Assembly: GCF_002964605.1 (NCBI RefSeq)
Contig: NZ_PQDH01000017.1
Coordinates: forward strand, 1-58,999
Length of the DNA: 58,999 bases
Source of the DNA: Vallitalea okinawensis
GTDB taxonomy: Bacteria; Bacillota; Clostridia; Lachnospirales; PQDH01
Reading direction: 5' to 3'
Below, piece by piece: positions 40,826 to 49,978 of this stretch; the first letter of the stretch is position 1, and each line of letters begins with the position of its first letter. The translations under genes and the position numbers were made by a program. The notes under the pieces are model-generated. The model saw only the letters and a program-made list of their open reading frames with translations, searched no databases and had not been told where the DNA came from.

Positions 40826-42316
40826 ATGAGTTCAGAAGTTGTTCTACAGATGAAAGATATTGTTAAAACATTCCCTGGTGTACGAGCATTGGATGGAGTA
40901 AGCCTTGCCGTTCGCAAAGGAACTGTTCATGGGCTTATGGGTGAAAATGGAGCTGGTAAGTCAACATTGATGAAGGTGTTGATAGGCATCTTTAAGCAAG
41001 ACTCAGGAACCATGAAATTTAAAGGAAAACCATTGAAAATAGATAGTACAGCTGACGCCCTGAAATCAGGAATTTCAATGATCCACCAGGAGTTAAGTCC
41101 AATACCTGAAATGACAGTAGCAGAGAATATTTTTTTAGGCAGAGAGCCAAGCAGCTTTGGTATGGTTAACGAAAAGCAATTATATAGGCAAACTAAAGAG
41201 TTACTGGATGAATTAGAAATTCAACTTAATCCCTATGCAAAAATGAAGGATTTAAGTACTGCATACATTCAAATGGTTGAGATTGCCAAGGCCATTTCCT
41301 ATGACTCTGACTTGGTTATCATGGATGAACCAACATCCGCTATTACAGATAAGGAAGTAACCCAATTGTTTAAAATGATTCGTCGTCTGAAAGATAAAGG
41401 CGTAGCAATCATCTACATTACCCATAAAATGGACGAGGTTTTTGAAATAACGGATGAATGTACTGTATTACGTGATGGCCAGTATATTGATACAGAACTA
41501 TCAAGTAATCTGACAAGTGATCAATTGATTACCATGATGGTTGGTCGTGAAGTCAATCAGATTTTCCCAAAAGAGGTTCATGATAATTTTGGTGAGGTTA
41601 TTCTAGAAGTAAAGGGGCTTTCCCATAGCAAATATTTCAAAGATGTTAGCTTTAAAGTTCGAAAAGGTGAAATTTTAGGATTTGCTGGTCTCATGGGTGC
41701 AGGGCGGTCAGAAGTTATGGAAACAATCTTTGGCATTAGACAAAGAGAATCAGGTGAAATTCATCTTAATGGTAAACCCATAACAGTTAATAGACCAAAG
41801 GATGCAATTGACCATGGAATAGGTTTTCTTACTGAGGATAGAAAACGATCAGGATGCTTCTTACCTCTGTCTGTAGCAGACAATATTATCATGTCTGATC
41901 TCGAAAGTTACAGTAACATGATTAATCTTGTAGATGAAACTAAAATGGCAAATAGCTGTGAAGATCAACGACAGAAACTTAGAATTAAAACACCAAGTAT
42001 CCATCAAATTATCAATAACCTCAGTGGTGGGAATCAGCAGAAAGTCCTTATATCCAGGTGGCTATTAATGGACCCTGACATCCTGATTATTGATGAACCA
42101 ACAAGAGGTATTGATGTTGGGGCTAAGTCAGAAATTCATAAAATAATGTCTACACTAGCTAAGAATGGAAAGGCAATTATAATGGTATCTTCTGAATTAC
42201 CAGAGGTACTTGGGATGAGCGATCGTATTATGGTCATGCATGAGGGGAGAATCACAGGCGAACTGGCCAGAGATGAAGCTACTCAAGAACGTATTATGGA
42301 ATTTGCTACAGAATAA
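40826..42316 (+). CDS. Sugar/cyclitol ABC transporter ATP-binding protein (RbsA/MglA-like)
   Basis: 496 residues from ATG 40826; the in-frame ATG at 40820 is too close to GAGGAG (40813-40818). Two fused ABC domains as in the CUT2 family. Domain 1: Walker [16 protein letters not shown] (about 38-52), signature [16 protein letters not shown] (degenerate LSxxQ), Walker [16 protein letters not shown]. Domain 2: degenerate Walker [20 protein letters not shown] (about 285-303), signature [17 protein letters not shown] (about 397-413), Walker [20 protein letters not shown]. Substrate linked to inositol by context. Followed 33 bases later by the permease. Confidence 0.92.
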   Translation: MSSEVVLQMKDIVKTFPGVRALDGVSLAVRKGTVHGLMGENGAGKSTLMKVLIGIFKQDSGTMKFKGKPLKIDSTADALKSGISMIHQELSPIPEMTVAENIFLGREPSSFGMVNEKQLYRQTKELLDELEIQLNPYAKMKDLSTAYIQMVEIAKAISYDSDLVIMDEPTSAITDKEVTQLFKMIRRLKDKGVAIIYITHKMDEVFEITDECTVLRDGQYIDTELSSNLTSDQLITMMVGREVNQIFPKEVHDNFGEVILEVKGLSHSKYFKDVSFKVRKGEILGFAGLMGAGRSEVMETIFGIRQRESGEIHLNGKPITVNRPKDAIDHGIGFLTEDRKRSGCFLPLSVADNIIMSDLESYSNMINLVDETKMANSCEDQRQKLRIKTPSIHQIINNLSGGNQQKVLISRWLLMDPDILIIDEPTRGIDVGAKSEIHKIMSTLAKNGKAIIMVSSELPEVLGMSDRIMVMHEGRITGELARDEATQERIMEFATE

Positions 42317-42349
42317 ATAAAAAGAGCAATGTAAACGGGAGGAATTAGA

Positions 42350-43306
42350 ATGAGCTCAAGAAGCATGAAAGATATGGGAAATGAAATGTTGAAGCGGTAT
42401 GGTATGGTGTTGATTCTCATACTGATGGTTATTGGTATGACAATAGCAAAACCTGTATTTATACGAAGCGCCAACTTGATTAATATTTTTAGACAAGTTT
42501 CTGTTATCGGTACATTGGCCTTTGGTGTTACATTGATAATTATTACAGGTGGTATTGATTTATCATCAGGTTCAGTAGTTGCCCTTGTAGGGGTTATAGC
42601 AGCAACTTGGGCAGCGCCAGGTAATAACGTGATTTTAGCTGTTGTAATGGGGCTTGTTATAGGAGCAGCTTGTGGACTTTTTAATGGAGTAGTCCTATCA
42701 ATAACGGGTATACCGCCTTTTATTGTCACCTTAGGAATGATGACCGCCGCTAGAGGTGCAGCGCTTTTGTTTACTGATGGACGTCCGGTTAGTGATATTT
42801 CAGATGGGTTCTTGGTTTTAGGATCAGGTAATATAGGAATTATTCCTGTACCTGTGTTAATTTTCTTGTTGATGGGACTTCTAACCCATATCATCTTACG
42901 TAAATCTAAATTTGGAAAAACCATTTATGCTCTTGGAGGTAACGAACAAGCGGCAAAGGTCTGCGGTATTAATGTTAAAAAAGTATTGATTATTGTTTAT
43001 ACTTATGCTGGTATTATGTCAGCTGTAGGAGGAATTATCCTGACTGCTAGAGTAAGTTCTGGAAATCCAACTGCTGGTCTATCTTATGAACTTGATGCCA
43101 TCGCATCAGCTGTTATTGGTGGAACAAGTCTTAATGGTGGTGTTGGTTTTATATCTGGAACCATTATAGGTGCTTTGATCATTGGTGTACTGAATAATGG
43201 GCTAACATTGATTGGTGTATCGCCATACTGGCAACAAATCATCAAAGCTATTATTATTGTCGGTGCCGTAATCCTAGATTCATACAGGCATAAATCAGCA
43301 AAATAG
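42350..43306 (+). CDS. Sugar/cyclitol ABC transporter permease (RbsC-like)
   Basis: 318 residues, ATG after GGGAGG. About 8-10 helices. Family signature in the middle: NIFRQVSVIGTLAFGVTLIIITGGIDLSSGSVVALVGVIAATWAA (about 44-88) and GLFNGVVLSITGIPPFIVTLGMMTAARGAALLFTDGRPVS (about 110-150), then ALGGNEQAAKVCGINVKKVLIIVYTYAGIMSAVGGIILTARVSSGNPTAGLSYELDAIASAVIGGTSLNGG (about 195-265), the EAA-like loop of CUT2 permeases. Forms the membrane pore with the ATPase and binding protein just upstream. Confidence 0.92.
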   Translation: MSSRSMKDMGNEMLKRYGMVLILILMVIGMTIAKPVFIRSANLINIFRQVSVIGTLAFGVTLIIITGGIDLSSGSVVALVGVIAATWAAPGNNVILAVVMGLVIGAACGLFNGVVLSITGIPPFIVTLGMMTAARGAALLFTDGRPVSDISDGFLVLGSGNIGIIPVPVLIFLLMGLLTHIILRKSKFGKTIYALGGNEQAAKVCGINVKKVLIIVYTYAGIMSAVGGIILTARVSSGNPTAGLSYELDAIASAVIGGTSLNGGVGFISGTIIGALIIGVLNNGLTLIGVSPYWQQIIKAIIIVGAVILDSYRHKSAK

Positions 43307-43358
43307 AATGTAATGATTACATACAACATGTAAGCTATTTCAAAAGGAGATAAATAAA

Positions 43359-44363
43359 ATGGATACTATAAGATTTCAGGCAGATCGTAAACTGGATGTT
43401 ATTGCCATTGGAAGGATAGGCATTGATTTGAATCCTAATGAATATAACCGCCCCCTTGAAGAGACCTTAACCTTTACCAAAACTGTAGGAGGCTCTCCAG
43501 CCAACATCGCTGTTGCTACATCACGATATGGCATTCGTACAGGATTCATCGGAAGAATAGCAGACGATGCATTTGGACGCTATATTTTAGATTATTTTAA
43601 GTTAAAGAATATCGATACAGAGGGGTTAGTGGTTGATAAAGAAGGACATAAAACTGGATTGGCATTTGTTGAAATCAAAGGACCTAATGATAGCGATATT
43701 ATCATGTACAGAGAAGGTGCTGTCGACCTTGAACTAACCATGGATGATGTTCAAGAAGAGTATATCAAGTGTGCTAAAGCATTGGTTGTGTCAGGAACTG
43801 CCCTTGCCAAAAATCCATCCAGGGAGGCGGTATTCTACGCCTTGAAACTTGCTAAAAAGCATAATACAGTAACCTTTTTTGATGTAGACTATCGCCCCTA
43901 CACATGGCAATCGATGAAGGAAACATCACTCTACTGTTCCATGGCAGCTTCATTATGCGATGTGATTATTGGAACCAGAGAAGAGTTTGATGTCTTGGAA
44001 GGTGTTGATCTTCCTGATAATCAAGATGATGAATTAACAGCTGAGTATTGGCTTAGCCAATCACCACAGCTCGTTATTGTTAAACGTGGCAGGGAAGGAT
44101 CAGTGGCGTATCTTGAGAATGGTGAAAAGTATGTAGGTGAGGTCTTTCCAGTGGATGCTCTTAAGACACAAGGTGCAGGAGATTCTTTTGCAGGAGGTGT
44201 CATCAGTGCGATGATTAAAGGTAGAGATGTAGTAGAAGCCATGCGTTATGGTGCAGGAGCTGCAGCTATCGTTGTTCAAAAGAATAGCTGTTCTGAGGCT
44301 ATGCCTACTGAAGAAGAGATACAACAGTTTATAGAGAATTATAAAAAAGCTAGGAGGGGTTAA
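43359..44363 (+). CDS. iolC: 5-dehydro-2-deoxygluconokinase IolC
   Basis: 334 residues, ATG after AAAAGGAGA. PfkB kinase phosphorylating 2-deoxy-5-keto-gluconate at C6. N-terminal DVIAIGRIGIDLNPNEYNRPLEETLTFTKTVGGSPANIAVATSRYGIRTGFIGRIADDAFGRYILDYFK (about 9-77) is the IolC form of the PfkB signature; C-terminal VKRGREGSVAYLENGEKY and DALKTQGAGDSFAGGVISAMIKG (about 265-287, catalytic Asp in GAGDSF). Followed immediately by the aldolase, whose ATG touches its stop codon. Confidence 0.95.
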   Translation: MDTIRFQADRKLDVIAIGRIGIDLNPNEYNRPLEETLTFTKTVGGSPANIAVATSRYGIRTGFIGRIADDAFGRYILDYFKLKNIDTEGLVVDKEGHKTGLAFVEIKGPNDSDIIMYREGAVDLELTMDDVQEEYIKCAKALVVSGTALAKNPSREAVFYALKLAKKHNTVTFFDVDYRPYTWQSMKETSLYCSMAASLCDVIIGTREEFDVLEGVDLPDNQDDELTAEYWLSQSPQLVIVKRGREGSVAYLENGEKYVGEVFPVDALKTQGAGDSFAGGVISAMIKGRDVVEAMRYGAGAAAIVVQKNSCSEAMPTEEEIQQFIENYKKARRG

Positions 44364-45194
44364 ATGCTAGTAAACATGAAAGAAATGCTGAATTATGCTG
44401 CCAGGAATAATTGCATCGTACCAGGGTTTAATGTATTTGGTTATGAGGATGCAAAAATGGTTATAGACGTTGCCAAGGAAATGAATGCCCCTGCTTTATT
44501 AATGACCAATAGAGATGCTGCCGAGTTTATGGATATCAAGTATTATGGGGCACTTTATAGGGCAATGGCGCTAAATACCGATGTCAATGTATGCATCCAC
44601 TTAGATCACGGGAAATCAAAGGAAGATGTAGTGAAAGCCATTCAAGCAGGCTATACATCTGCAATGTATGATGGATCAGCCTTATCCATAGAAGAAAATA
44701 TTAAAATATCTAAGGAGATTGAAGAGTTATGTAAAGTTTGTGATGTTTCCTTAGAGGTTGAGGTTGGTTGTGTTGCTTATCATGAGCCTCATATCAAGGT
44801 TGAAGAACGTCTTACTGAACCAGAAGAGGTCAAGATGATGGCTGAAGCCGTTGATGTAGTAGGGATAGCCATTGCAGTTGGTAATGTTCATCGAATGAAG
44901 GAGCAAAAGGCTAACATTGATTTTAAACGACTCAAGAAAGTGGATGAGATGACAAAGGTTCCATTGGTTATTCATGGATCTTCAGGTATCCCTAATGAGC
45001 AAATTATAGAAATGAGAGAATACGGTATAGGTAAAATGAATCTAGGTACAACCCTTAGACAGGCCTTTGGGTATACAATAAGGGATTTTACACGTAATAA
45101 TCCTGAAGAATTTGATAGAATTACATTAATGAGACAGCCAATGGAAGAGATGAAAAAAGTTATTCGTGATAAATATCATCTTCTCGGGTGGTAA
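44364..45194 (+). CDS. iolJ: Class II aldolase IolJ (6-phospho-5-dehydro-2-deoxy-gluconate aldolase)
   Basis: 276 residues; ATG directly follows the iolC stop with AGGAGGGG inside iolC (coupled). Cleaves 2-deoxy-5-keto-gluconate-6-P into dihydroxyacetone phosphate and malonate semialdehyde. Class II fructose-bisphosphate aldolase type: NVFGYEDAKMVIDVAKEMNAPALLM (about 24-48), zinc ligands in NVCIHLDHGKSKEDVVKAIQAGYTSAMYDGSAL (about 75-108, HLDH), DVSLEVEVGCV, VDVVGIAIAVGNVH and VPLVIHGSSGIPNEQIIEM (about 197-215, His ligand). The context (iolC adjacent) rather than sequence alone decides between IolJ and plain FbaA. Confidence 0.9.
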   Translation: MLVNMKEMLNYAARNNCIVPGFNVFGYEDAKMVIDVAKEMNAPALLMTNRDAAEFMDIKYYGALYRAMALNTDVNVCIHLDHGKSKEDVVKAIQAGYTSAMYDGSALSIEENIKISKEIEELCKVCDVSLEVEVGCVAYHEPHIKVEERLTEPEEVKMMAEAVDVVGIAIAVGNVHRMKEQKANIDFKRLKKVDEMTKVPLVIHGSSGIPNEQIIEMREYGIGKMNLGTTLRQAFGYTIRDFTRNNPEEFDRITLMRQPMEEMKKVIRDKYHLLGW

Positions 45195-45222
45195 TCCGTG
45201 AGAATAAGGTGGTGGAGGATAA

Positions 45223-45888
45223 ATGAGAAAAGTAGTAACCAAAGAGCAGATTAGAGGATGCTTTTTTAATGGAATGACAATAATGGTTGGTGGCTTTATG
45301 GGGTGTGGGACACCAGAAGGACTTATTGATTTAATTATTGAATTAGATATCAAGGATATCACCCTAATTGCTACTGACACAGCCACGATTGACCGTGGTG
45401 TAGGGCGTCTTATAGTGGGAAAAAGAGTAAAGAAGCTGTACGCATCACATATCGGATTAAATCCTGAAACAGGTAGACAAATGAATAAGGGTTCCTTGGA
45501 AGTTGAATTGGTACCACAGGGAACTTTAGTTGAGAGAATTCGCGCAGGTGGATTTGGTTTAGGTGGTGTGTTAACACCTACAGGACTCGGGACTATTATT
45601 GAGGAAGGTAAAGAGATTATTGAAGTTGATGGTCAAAAATTTTTACTTGAAAAACCCTTAAAAGCAGATGTTTCATTAATTAGAGGAAGTCTGACAGATT
45701 GCTATGGTAATACTATTTATAGGGGCACCAGTAACAATTTTAATCAGATGATGGCAACAGCTGGAGAAACTGTTATTGTTGAGACCGAAAAGCTTGTGCC
45801 AGCCGGATCTTTAAATAAAGAGAGTATAACCACACCAAGTATTTTCGTGGATTATGTCATACGTGGAGGTGGCGATTATGTCTACTAA
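45223..45888 (+). CDS. 3-oxoacid/acyl CoA-transferase subunit A
   Basis: 221 residues, ATG after GGTGGAGGA. Family I CoA-transferase alpha subunit (AtoD/ScoA-like): MTIMVGGFMGCGTPEGLIDLIIELDIKDITLIATDTATIDRGVGRLIVGKRVKKLYASHIGLNPETGRQMNKGSLEVELVPQGTLVERIRAGGFGLGGVLTPTGLGTIIEEGKEIIEVDGQKFLLEKPLKADVSLIRG (about 18-165), with the G-F-G-G-x-L-T-P-x-G motif and the K/R-h-hYASHIGLNPE run. Pairs with the beta subunit that overlaps its end by 11 bases. Likely substrate in this operon: malonate semialdehyde (3-oxopropionate) to 3-oxopropionyl-CoA (inference; see findings). Confidence 0.9.
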   Translation: MRKVVTKEQIRGCFFNGMTIMVGGFMGCGTPEGLIDLIIELDIKDITLIATDTATIDRGVGRLIVGKRVKKLYASHIGLNPETGRQMNKGSLEVELVPQGTLVERIRAGGFGLGGVLTPTGLGTIIEEGKEIIEVDGQKFLLEKPLKADVSLIRGSLTDCYGNTIYRGTSNNFNQMMATAGETVIVETEKLVPAGSLNKESITTPSIFVDYVIRGGGDYVY

Positions 45889-46546
45889 TACAAGTGTGTT
45901 AAAAAATAGAATAGCCAAAAGGATTGCAAAAGAATTTAGAGATAGAGATGTTGTGAATCTGGGAATTGGTTTACCCACGAAGGTTGCTAATTATATACCA
46001 GAAGGTATAGAAGTATTTTTTCAATCTGAAAATGGAATGATCTGCATGGGTGGGTCACCCAAAGAGGGTTATGAGACTTTCGATATTGTTGACGCTGGTG
46101 CGCAGTATTCGAGTATCTTACCTAATGGTGCTTTCTTTGACAGTTCCATGTCTTTTGGAATGATAAGAGGCGGTCATATTGATGTATGTGTTCTTGGGGC
46201 ATTACAGGTTGATGAAAAAGGGAATCTTGCTAATTGGATTATACCAGGCAAGATGGTTCCAGGTATGGGGGGCGCTATGGATTTGGTTACAGGTGCAAAG
46301 CGAGTCATCATATCCACGTTACATACCAATAAGGGAAAAGCAAAAATACTAAAAGATTGTAAACTACCATTAACAGCGGTAGGCAAAGTCGATATGATTG
46401 TCACAGAGCTTGCAGTTATGAAAGTCACATCACAGGGTTTAAAACTTCTTGAGTACCATGAAAGTACATCTGTTGATAGGATTAAGGAATTAACTGATGC
46501 TAAACTGATTATAGAGGATGATGTCATTGTATGGAGGGAGGACTAA
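45878..46546 (+). CDS. 3-oxoacid/acyl CoA-transferase subunit B
   Basis: 222 residues from ATG 45878 with GTGGAGGTGG (45863-45872); upstream in-frame codons lie inside the alpha subunit. Beta subunit with the catalytic Glu in FFQSENGMICMGGSP (about 46-60, SENG motif forms the acyl-CoA thioester anhydride), GDIVNLGIGLPTKVANYIPEG-like start (DVVNLGIGLPTKVANYIP), FDSSMSFGMIRGGHIDVCVLGALQVDEKGNLANWIIPGKMVPGMGGAMDLVTGAKRVIISTLHTNKGKAKIL (about 86-158). Overlaps subunit A by 11 bases and abuts the thiolase gene; all three are clearly one unit. Confidence 0.92.
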   Translation: MSTNTSVLKNRIAKRIAKEFRDRDVVNLGIGLPTKVANYIPEGIEVFFQSENGMICMGGSPKEGYETFDIVDAGAQYSSILPNGAFFDSSMSFGMIRGGHIDVCVLGALQVDEKGNLANWIIPGKMVPGMGGAMDLVTGAKRVIISTLHTNKGKAKILKDCKLPLTAVGKVDMIVTELAVMKVTSQGLKLLEYHESTSVDRIKELTDAKLIIEDDVIVWRED

Positions 46547-47740
46547 ATGATGGAGGTTGTTATTCTTTCTGCTGTCAGAACACCAATTGGAAGTTTTGGA
46601 GGAACTCTAAAAGAGGTGAAAGCAGTTGAACTTGGTAAAATAGTGATGCAACAGTCTATTTCACATGCTAAAATAAATTATAACCATATTGATGAGATTA
46701 TGTTTGGATGTGTTTTGCAAGGCGGGCTGGGACAGAATGTTGCAAGACAAAGTAGTCTCTTAGCAGGAATACCTGACCAAGTACCCAGCACAACCATCAA
46801 TCAAGTGTGTGGATCAGGTTTAAAAAGTGTAGGATTTGGTGTAAGTTCAATTAAATCTGAAATGAATAATGTTGTTCTAGTTGGTGGAACTGAGAATATG
46901 AGCCAATCGAATTACATTCTTGAAGAAGCACGTTTTGGTCATCGAATGGGTGATAAGAAGGTGGTTGATGCCATGATTCGTGATGGATTATGGGATGCGA
47001 TCAACGATTACCATATGGGGATAACTGCTGAAAATGTGGCGGATATGTACCAAATTACGCGAGAAGAACAGGATAAGTTTGCTGTTAATTCACAGAATAA
47101 AGCTGAAAAAGCTCAGGAAGAGGGACGTTTTACTGATGAGATAGTTCCTGTTGCAATTCAAGATCGTAAAGGTAAGGTTAAAGTTTTTGAGAAAGATGAA
47201 TATATACGATATAACTCTACTATGGACAGGGTTGCCAAACTCTCCCCAGCTTTTAAAGCAAATGGTACAGTAACTGCAGCTAATGCTTCAGGAATCAATG
47301 ATGGAGCTGCAGCAATTGTTCTTGCTTCTGAAAGCTTTGCCAAGGAACAAGGCTTAGTACCCATGGCTAAAGTCGTTGCTTATGGAAGTGTAGGACTTGA
47401 TCCTGCGATAATGGGACTTGGACCTATAGAAGCTATACGTAAAGTATTAAATAAGGCTAACTTGACAATAGATGATATTGACCTTTTCGAGGTCAATGAG
47501 GCTTTTGCTGCTCAATCCATTGCTGTTGTCAAAGAATTAAACCTTGATTCAAGTAAGGTAAATGTCAATGGAGGAGCCATTGCCCTTGGTCATCCCATCG
47601 GTGCATCAGGGGCTAGAATCTTGGTAACATTACTTCATGAGTTAAAGAGAAGAAACCTAAGATATGGCATCGCTGCTCTTTGCATCGGAGGAGGGCAGGG
47701 GACTGCAGTCCTCGTTGAAAATATAAGACAGGTTGAGTAG
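46547..47740 (+). CDS. Acetyl-CoA acetyltransferase-type thiolase
   Basis: 397 residues; ATG directly after the CoA-transferase stop with GGAGGGAGGA upstream (a second ATG follows). Condenses or cleaves 3-oxoacyl-CoA. Active-site Cys in INQVCGSGLKSVGFG (about 88), NEAFAAQSIAVVKEL (about 316), GGAIALGHPIGASGARILVTLL (His about 348) and CIGGGQGTAVLVE (second Cys about 378). Length and motifs are those of AtoB/ThlA. Its place in an inositol operon is unusual; together with the CoA-transferase it could channel a 3-oxoacyl-CoA to acetyl-CoA. Confidence 0.93.
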   Translation: MMEVVILSAVRTPIGSFGGTLKEVKAVELGKIVMQQSISHAKINYNHIDEIMFGCVLQGGLGQNVARQSSLLAGIPDQVPSTTINQVCGSGLKSVGFGVSSIKSEMNNVVLVGGTENMSQSNYILEEARFGHRMGDKKVVDAMIRDGLWDAINDYHMGITAENVADMYQITREEQDKFAVNSQNKAEKAQEEGRFTDEIVPVAIQDRKGKVKVFEKDEYIRYNSTMDRVAKLSPAFKANGTVTAANASGINDGAAAIVLASESFAKEQGLVPMAKVVAYGSVGLDPAIMGLGPIEAIRKVLNKANLTIDDIDLFEVNEAFAAQSIAVVKELNLDSSKVNVNGGAIALGHPIGASGARILVTLLHELKRRNLRYGIAALCIGGGQGTAVLVENIRQVE

Positions 47741-47756
47741 AAAGGAAAGGTTGCGT

Positions 47757-48683
47757 ATGAAATGGAAAATTGCTGGTGCTCCAGGTGCTTGGGGTATTGA
47801 AGATCCTAATAATCCCAATAATCCTCCTTATAAAAAGGTTCTTGATGATGCAAGTCAAGCAGGATACAAAGGATTGGAGCTAGGTCCCTTTGGGTATATG
47901 CCTCTTGAACTTTCTATACTTAAGAAAGAGCTTAAGGACAGAGGATTATCCATAGTGGCTGGAACCATATATGATGATCTGGTAGATGAGAGTAATTTTG
48001 AATCTGTCCTAGCAAAAGTTCATAAAACATGCCAGCTCATATCCCAATTGCCTAAACCAGAGCAGTTGGAAGGACAACGATATGAAACCCCTTATCTTGT
48101 CATCATTGATGCTGTTAAGGAGGAGCGTAATGCAGAAGCAGGTCACCCAGAAAATGCCAAACGGTTAAGTGAGAAAAGATGGAATCTCTTGACCAACCAC
48201 ATCTTAGAAATGAGTAGGATTGCTAAAACCTATGGTATTCGAGGAGTCATTCATCCCCATGCGGGTGGTTATATAGAGTTTGAAGATGAAATACAGAAAA
48301 TCATGGATGATTTAAATGCTGAAGAAGTAGGGCTATGTCTTGATACGGGACATCTGTTCTATTCCAAGATGAAGCCTGATGACTACATCCGTCAATATCA
48401 GGAGCGTCTAGACTATGTACATTTTAAAGATATTAATCATGCCACCTATGAAAAGATCATGAATGATGGTATGGGATTTTTTGAAGGGTGCAATATCGGT
48501 GTTATGTGTCCTATTGGTTCAGGATGTGTTGATTATAAAGGAATTAGACAAGCACTTAGTGATATTGGGTACAATGGATGGATTACCATTGAACAAGAAA
48601 GAGACCCTTTAGCTTGTCATCAAAGTATGGATGATGCTATCAAGAGTATTCGATACTTAAATAAGGAAGGATATAATCTATAA
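47757..48683 (+). CDS. Xylose isomerase-like TIM-barrel protein (IolE/IolH/IolI-like epimerase or dehydratase)
   Basis: 308 residues from ATG 47757 (AAAGGAAAGG at 47741-47750); a longer frame would start inside the thiolase. AP-endonuclease-2/sugar phosphate isomerase fold. N-terminus KWKIAGAPGAWGIEDPNNPNNPPYKKVLDDASQAGYKGLELGPFGYMP (about 2-50), then GVIHPHAGGYIEFEDEIQKIM (about 164-184, His), VGLCLDTGHLFYSKMKPDDYI (about 194-214, Asp/His), VHFKDINH (His about 226) and GWITIEQERDPLACH (Glu about 280). It resembles inositol-operon paralogues that act on inososes. Exact reaction not determinable. Confidence 0.78.
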   Translation: MKWKIAGAPGAWGIEDPNNPNNPPYKKVLDDASQAGYKGLELGPFGYMPLELSILKKELKDRGLSIVAGTIYDDLVDESNFESVLAKVHKTCQLISQLPKPEQLEGQRYETPYLVIIDAVKEERNAEAGHPENAKRLSEKRWNLLTNHILEMSRIAKTYGIRGVIHPHAGGYIEFEDEIQKIMDDLNAEEVGLCLDTGHLFYSKMKPDDYIRQYQERLDYVHFKDINHATYEKIMNDGMGFFEGCNIGVMCPIGSGCVDYKGIRQALSDIGYNGWITIEQERDPLACHQSMDDAIKSIRYLNKEGYNL

Positions 48684-48704
48684 AGATTTTGGGAGGGGAT
48701 TACA

Positions 48705-49880
48705 ATGTTTAATGAAGAAATTCGATTTGATAAGCCATTAAGATGGGGAATGATTGGTGGAGGAAGAGGTAGCCAAATTGGTTATATCCATCGTTCAGCA
48801 GCACTTAGGGATGGTCTGTTCCAATTGGTAGCAGGAGCATTTGATATCAATCCTGATAGATGCGTTGATTTTGGTACCAACATAGGAGTGGATGCATCAA
48901 GATGTTATAGTGATTATAAAGTTATGATAGAAAACGAATCAAAGAGAGATGATGGCATTGAGGTTGTTTCTATTGCCACACCTAATAAGTTTCACTTTGA
49001 TATGACAAAAGCAGCCTTAGAGGCCGGCTTACATGTTATCTGTGAAAAGCCCTTATGTTTTACAGTTGAAGAGGCTGAGGAATTAAAGGCTTTAGCTGAA
49101 GAGAAGGATTTGGTTATCGGTGTAACTTACGGGTATACAGGTTATCAAATGATTCATCAGGCACGTAAAATGATTGAAAATGGAGATCTTGGTGAAATTC
49201 GAATAATCAATATGCAATTTGCTCATGGGTGGCATTCAGAAGAAGTAGAAAAAAATGACCCTGGTCTTAAATGGAGAGTAACTCCTGAGCAAGCAGGACC
49301 AACCTATGTACTGGGTGATATCGGTACGCATGCTTTATATTTGGCTGAAGTTATGATTCCTGAATTGAATATTGAAAAGTTGATGTGTTCTAGACAAAGC
49401 TTTATTGCATCAAGAGCGCCACTTGAAGATAACGCTGTCGTCCTCATGAATTTTGATAATGGGGCAGTAGGTAACCTTTGGGTATCAGCCGTTAATGCTG
49501 GCGGGATTCATGAACAAAAGATCCGTGTTGTTGGTTCAAAGGCTTCTATTGAATGGTGGGATGAGCATCCTAACCAATTGATTTATGAAGTTCAAGGACA
49601 ACCAAAGCAACTCCTTGACCGCGGTCATGGCTATCTGTATCATGATGACCAAGCTGTTACATCAGATCGTATTGGATGTGGTCATGCTGAAGGGTTATTT
49701 GAATCATGGTCTAACCTGTACCAACGTTATGCAATAGCTATTGATGCAAAAATTCGTGGTGACAAAGAAGCAGGTGATATCTGGTACCCAGACGTTAATG
49801 CAGGTCTTGAGGGCGTTCGATTCATTGAAAACTGTGTTCGTTCTTCAGACAATGGTTCTGTATGGGTGGATTATAAGTAA
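48705..49880 (+). CDS. Gfo/Idh/MocA-family dehydrogenase, probable inositol dehydrogenase
   Basis: 391 residues, ATG after GGGAGGGG. NAD(P)-binding Rossmann start LRWGMIGGGRGSQIGYIHRSAALRDGLFQLVAGAFD (about 12-47), VVSIATPNKFHFDMTKAALEAGLHVICEKPLCFTVEEAEEL (about 87-127, the EKP motif with catalytic Lys), GVTYGYTGYQMIHQARKMIENGDLGEIRIINMQFAHGW, and GDIGTHALYLAEVM (about 204-217, conserved Asp/His). Longer than Bacillus IolG (344) and with a different N-terminus, similar to a class often found in inositol or scyllo-inositol clusters. As no other candidate is in the window, it may carry out the first oxidation (inference). Last gene of the operon, followed by a hairpin. Confidence 0.82.
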   Translation: MFNEEIRFDKPLRWGMIGGGRGSQIGYIHRSAALRDGLFQLVAGAFDINPDRCVDFGTNIGVDASRCYSDYKVMIENESKRDDGIEVVSIATPNKFHFDMTKAALEAGLHVICEKPLCFTVEEAEELKALAEEKDLVIGVTYGYTGYQMIHQARKMIENGDLGEIRIINMQFAHGWHSEEVEKNDPGLKWRVTPEQAGPTYVLGDIGTHALYLAEVMIPELNIEKLMCSRQSFIASRAPLEDNAVVLMNFDNGAVGNLWVSAVNAGGIHEQKIRVVGSKASIEWWDEHPNQLIYEVQGQPKQLLDRGHGYLYHDDQAVTSDRIGCGHAEGLFESWSNLYQRYAIAIDAKIRGDKEAGDIWYPDVNAGLEGVRFIENCVRSSDNGSVWVDYK

Positions 49881-49885
49881 AGATA

Positions 49886-49913
49886 AAACGCTCCCCTTAC
49901 CGTGGGAGCGTTT
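49886..49913 (+). terminator. Hairpin at the end of the inositol operon
   Basis: AAACGCTCCC (49886-49895) pairs with GGGAGCGTTT (49904-49913). Weak T-run on plus, TTATCT on minus; it separates the operon from convergent citrate synthase. Confidence 0.75.
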
Positions 49914-49978
49914 AGTATAATTTACTGATATTCTTGGCGCTTTTGTAAATATTGTTTCGGATAGTCTCAATGGATTTA

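Noticed and set aside
42283-42924. 213-residue minus-strand open frame opposite the importer permease
   Set aside because: Low-complexity Ile/Pro/Thr-rich translation, no ribosome binding site, fully antisense to a well-supported permease gene.
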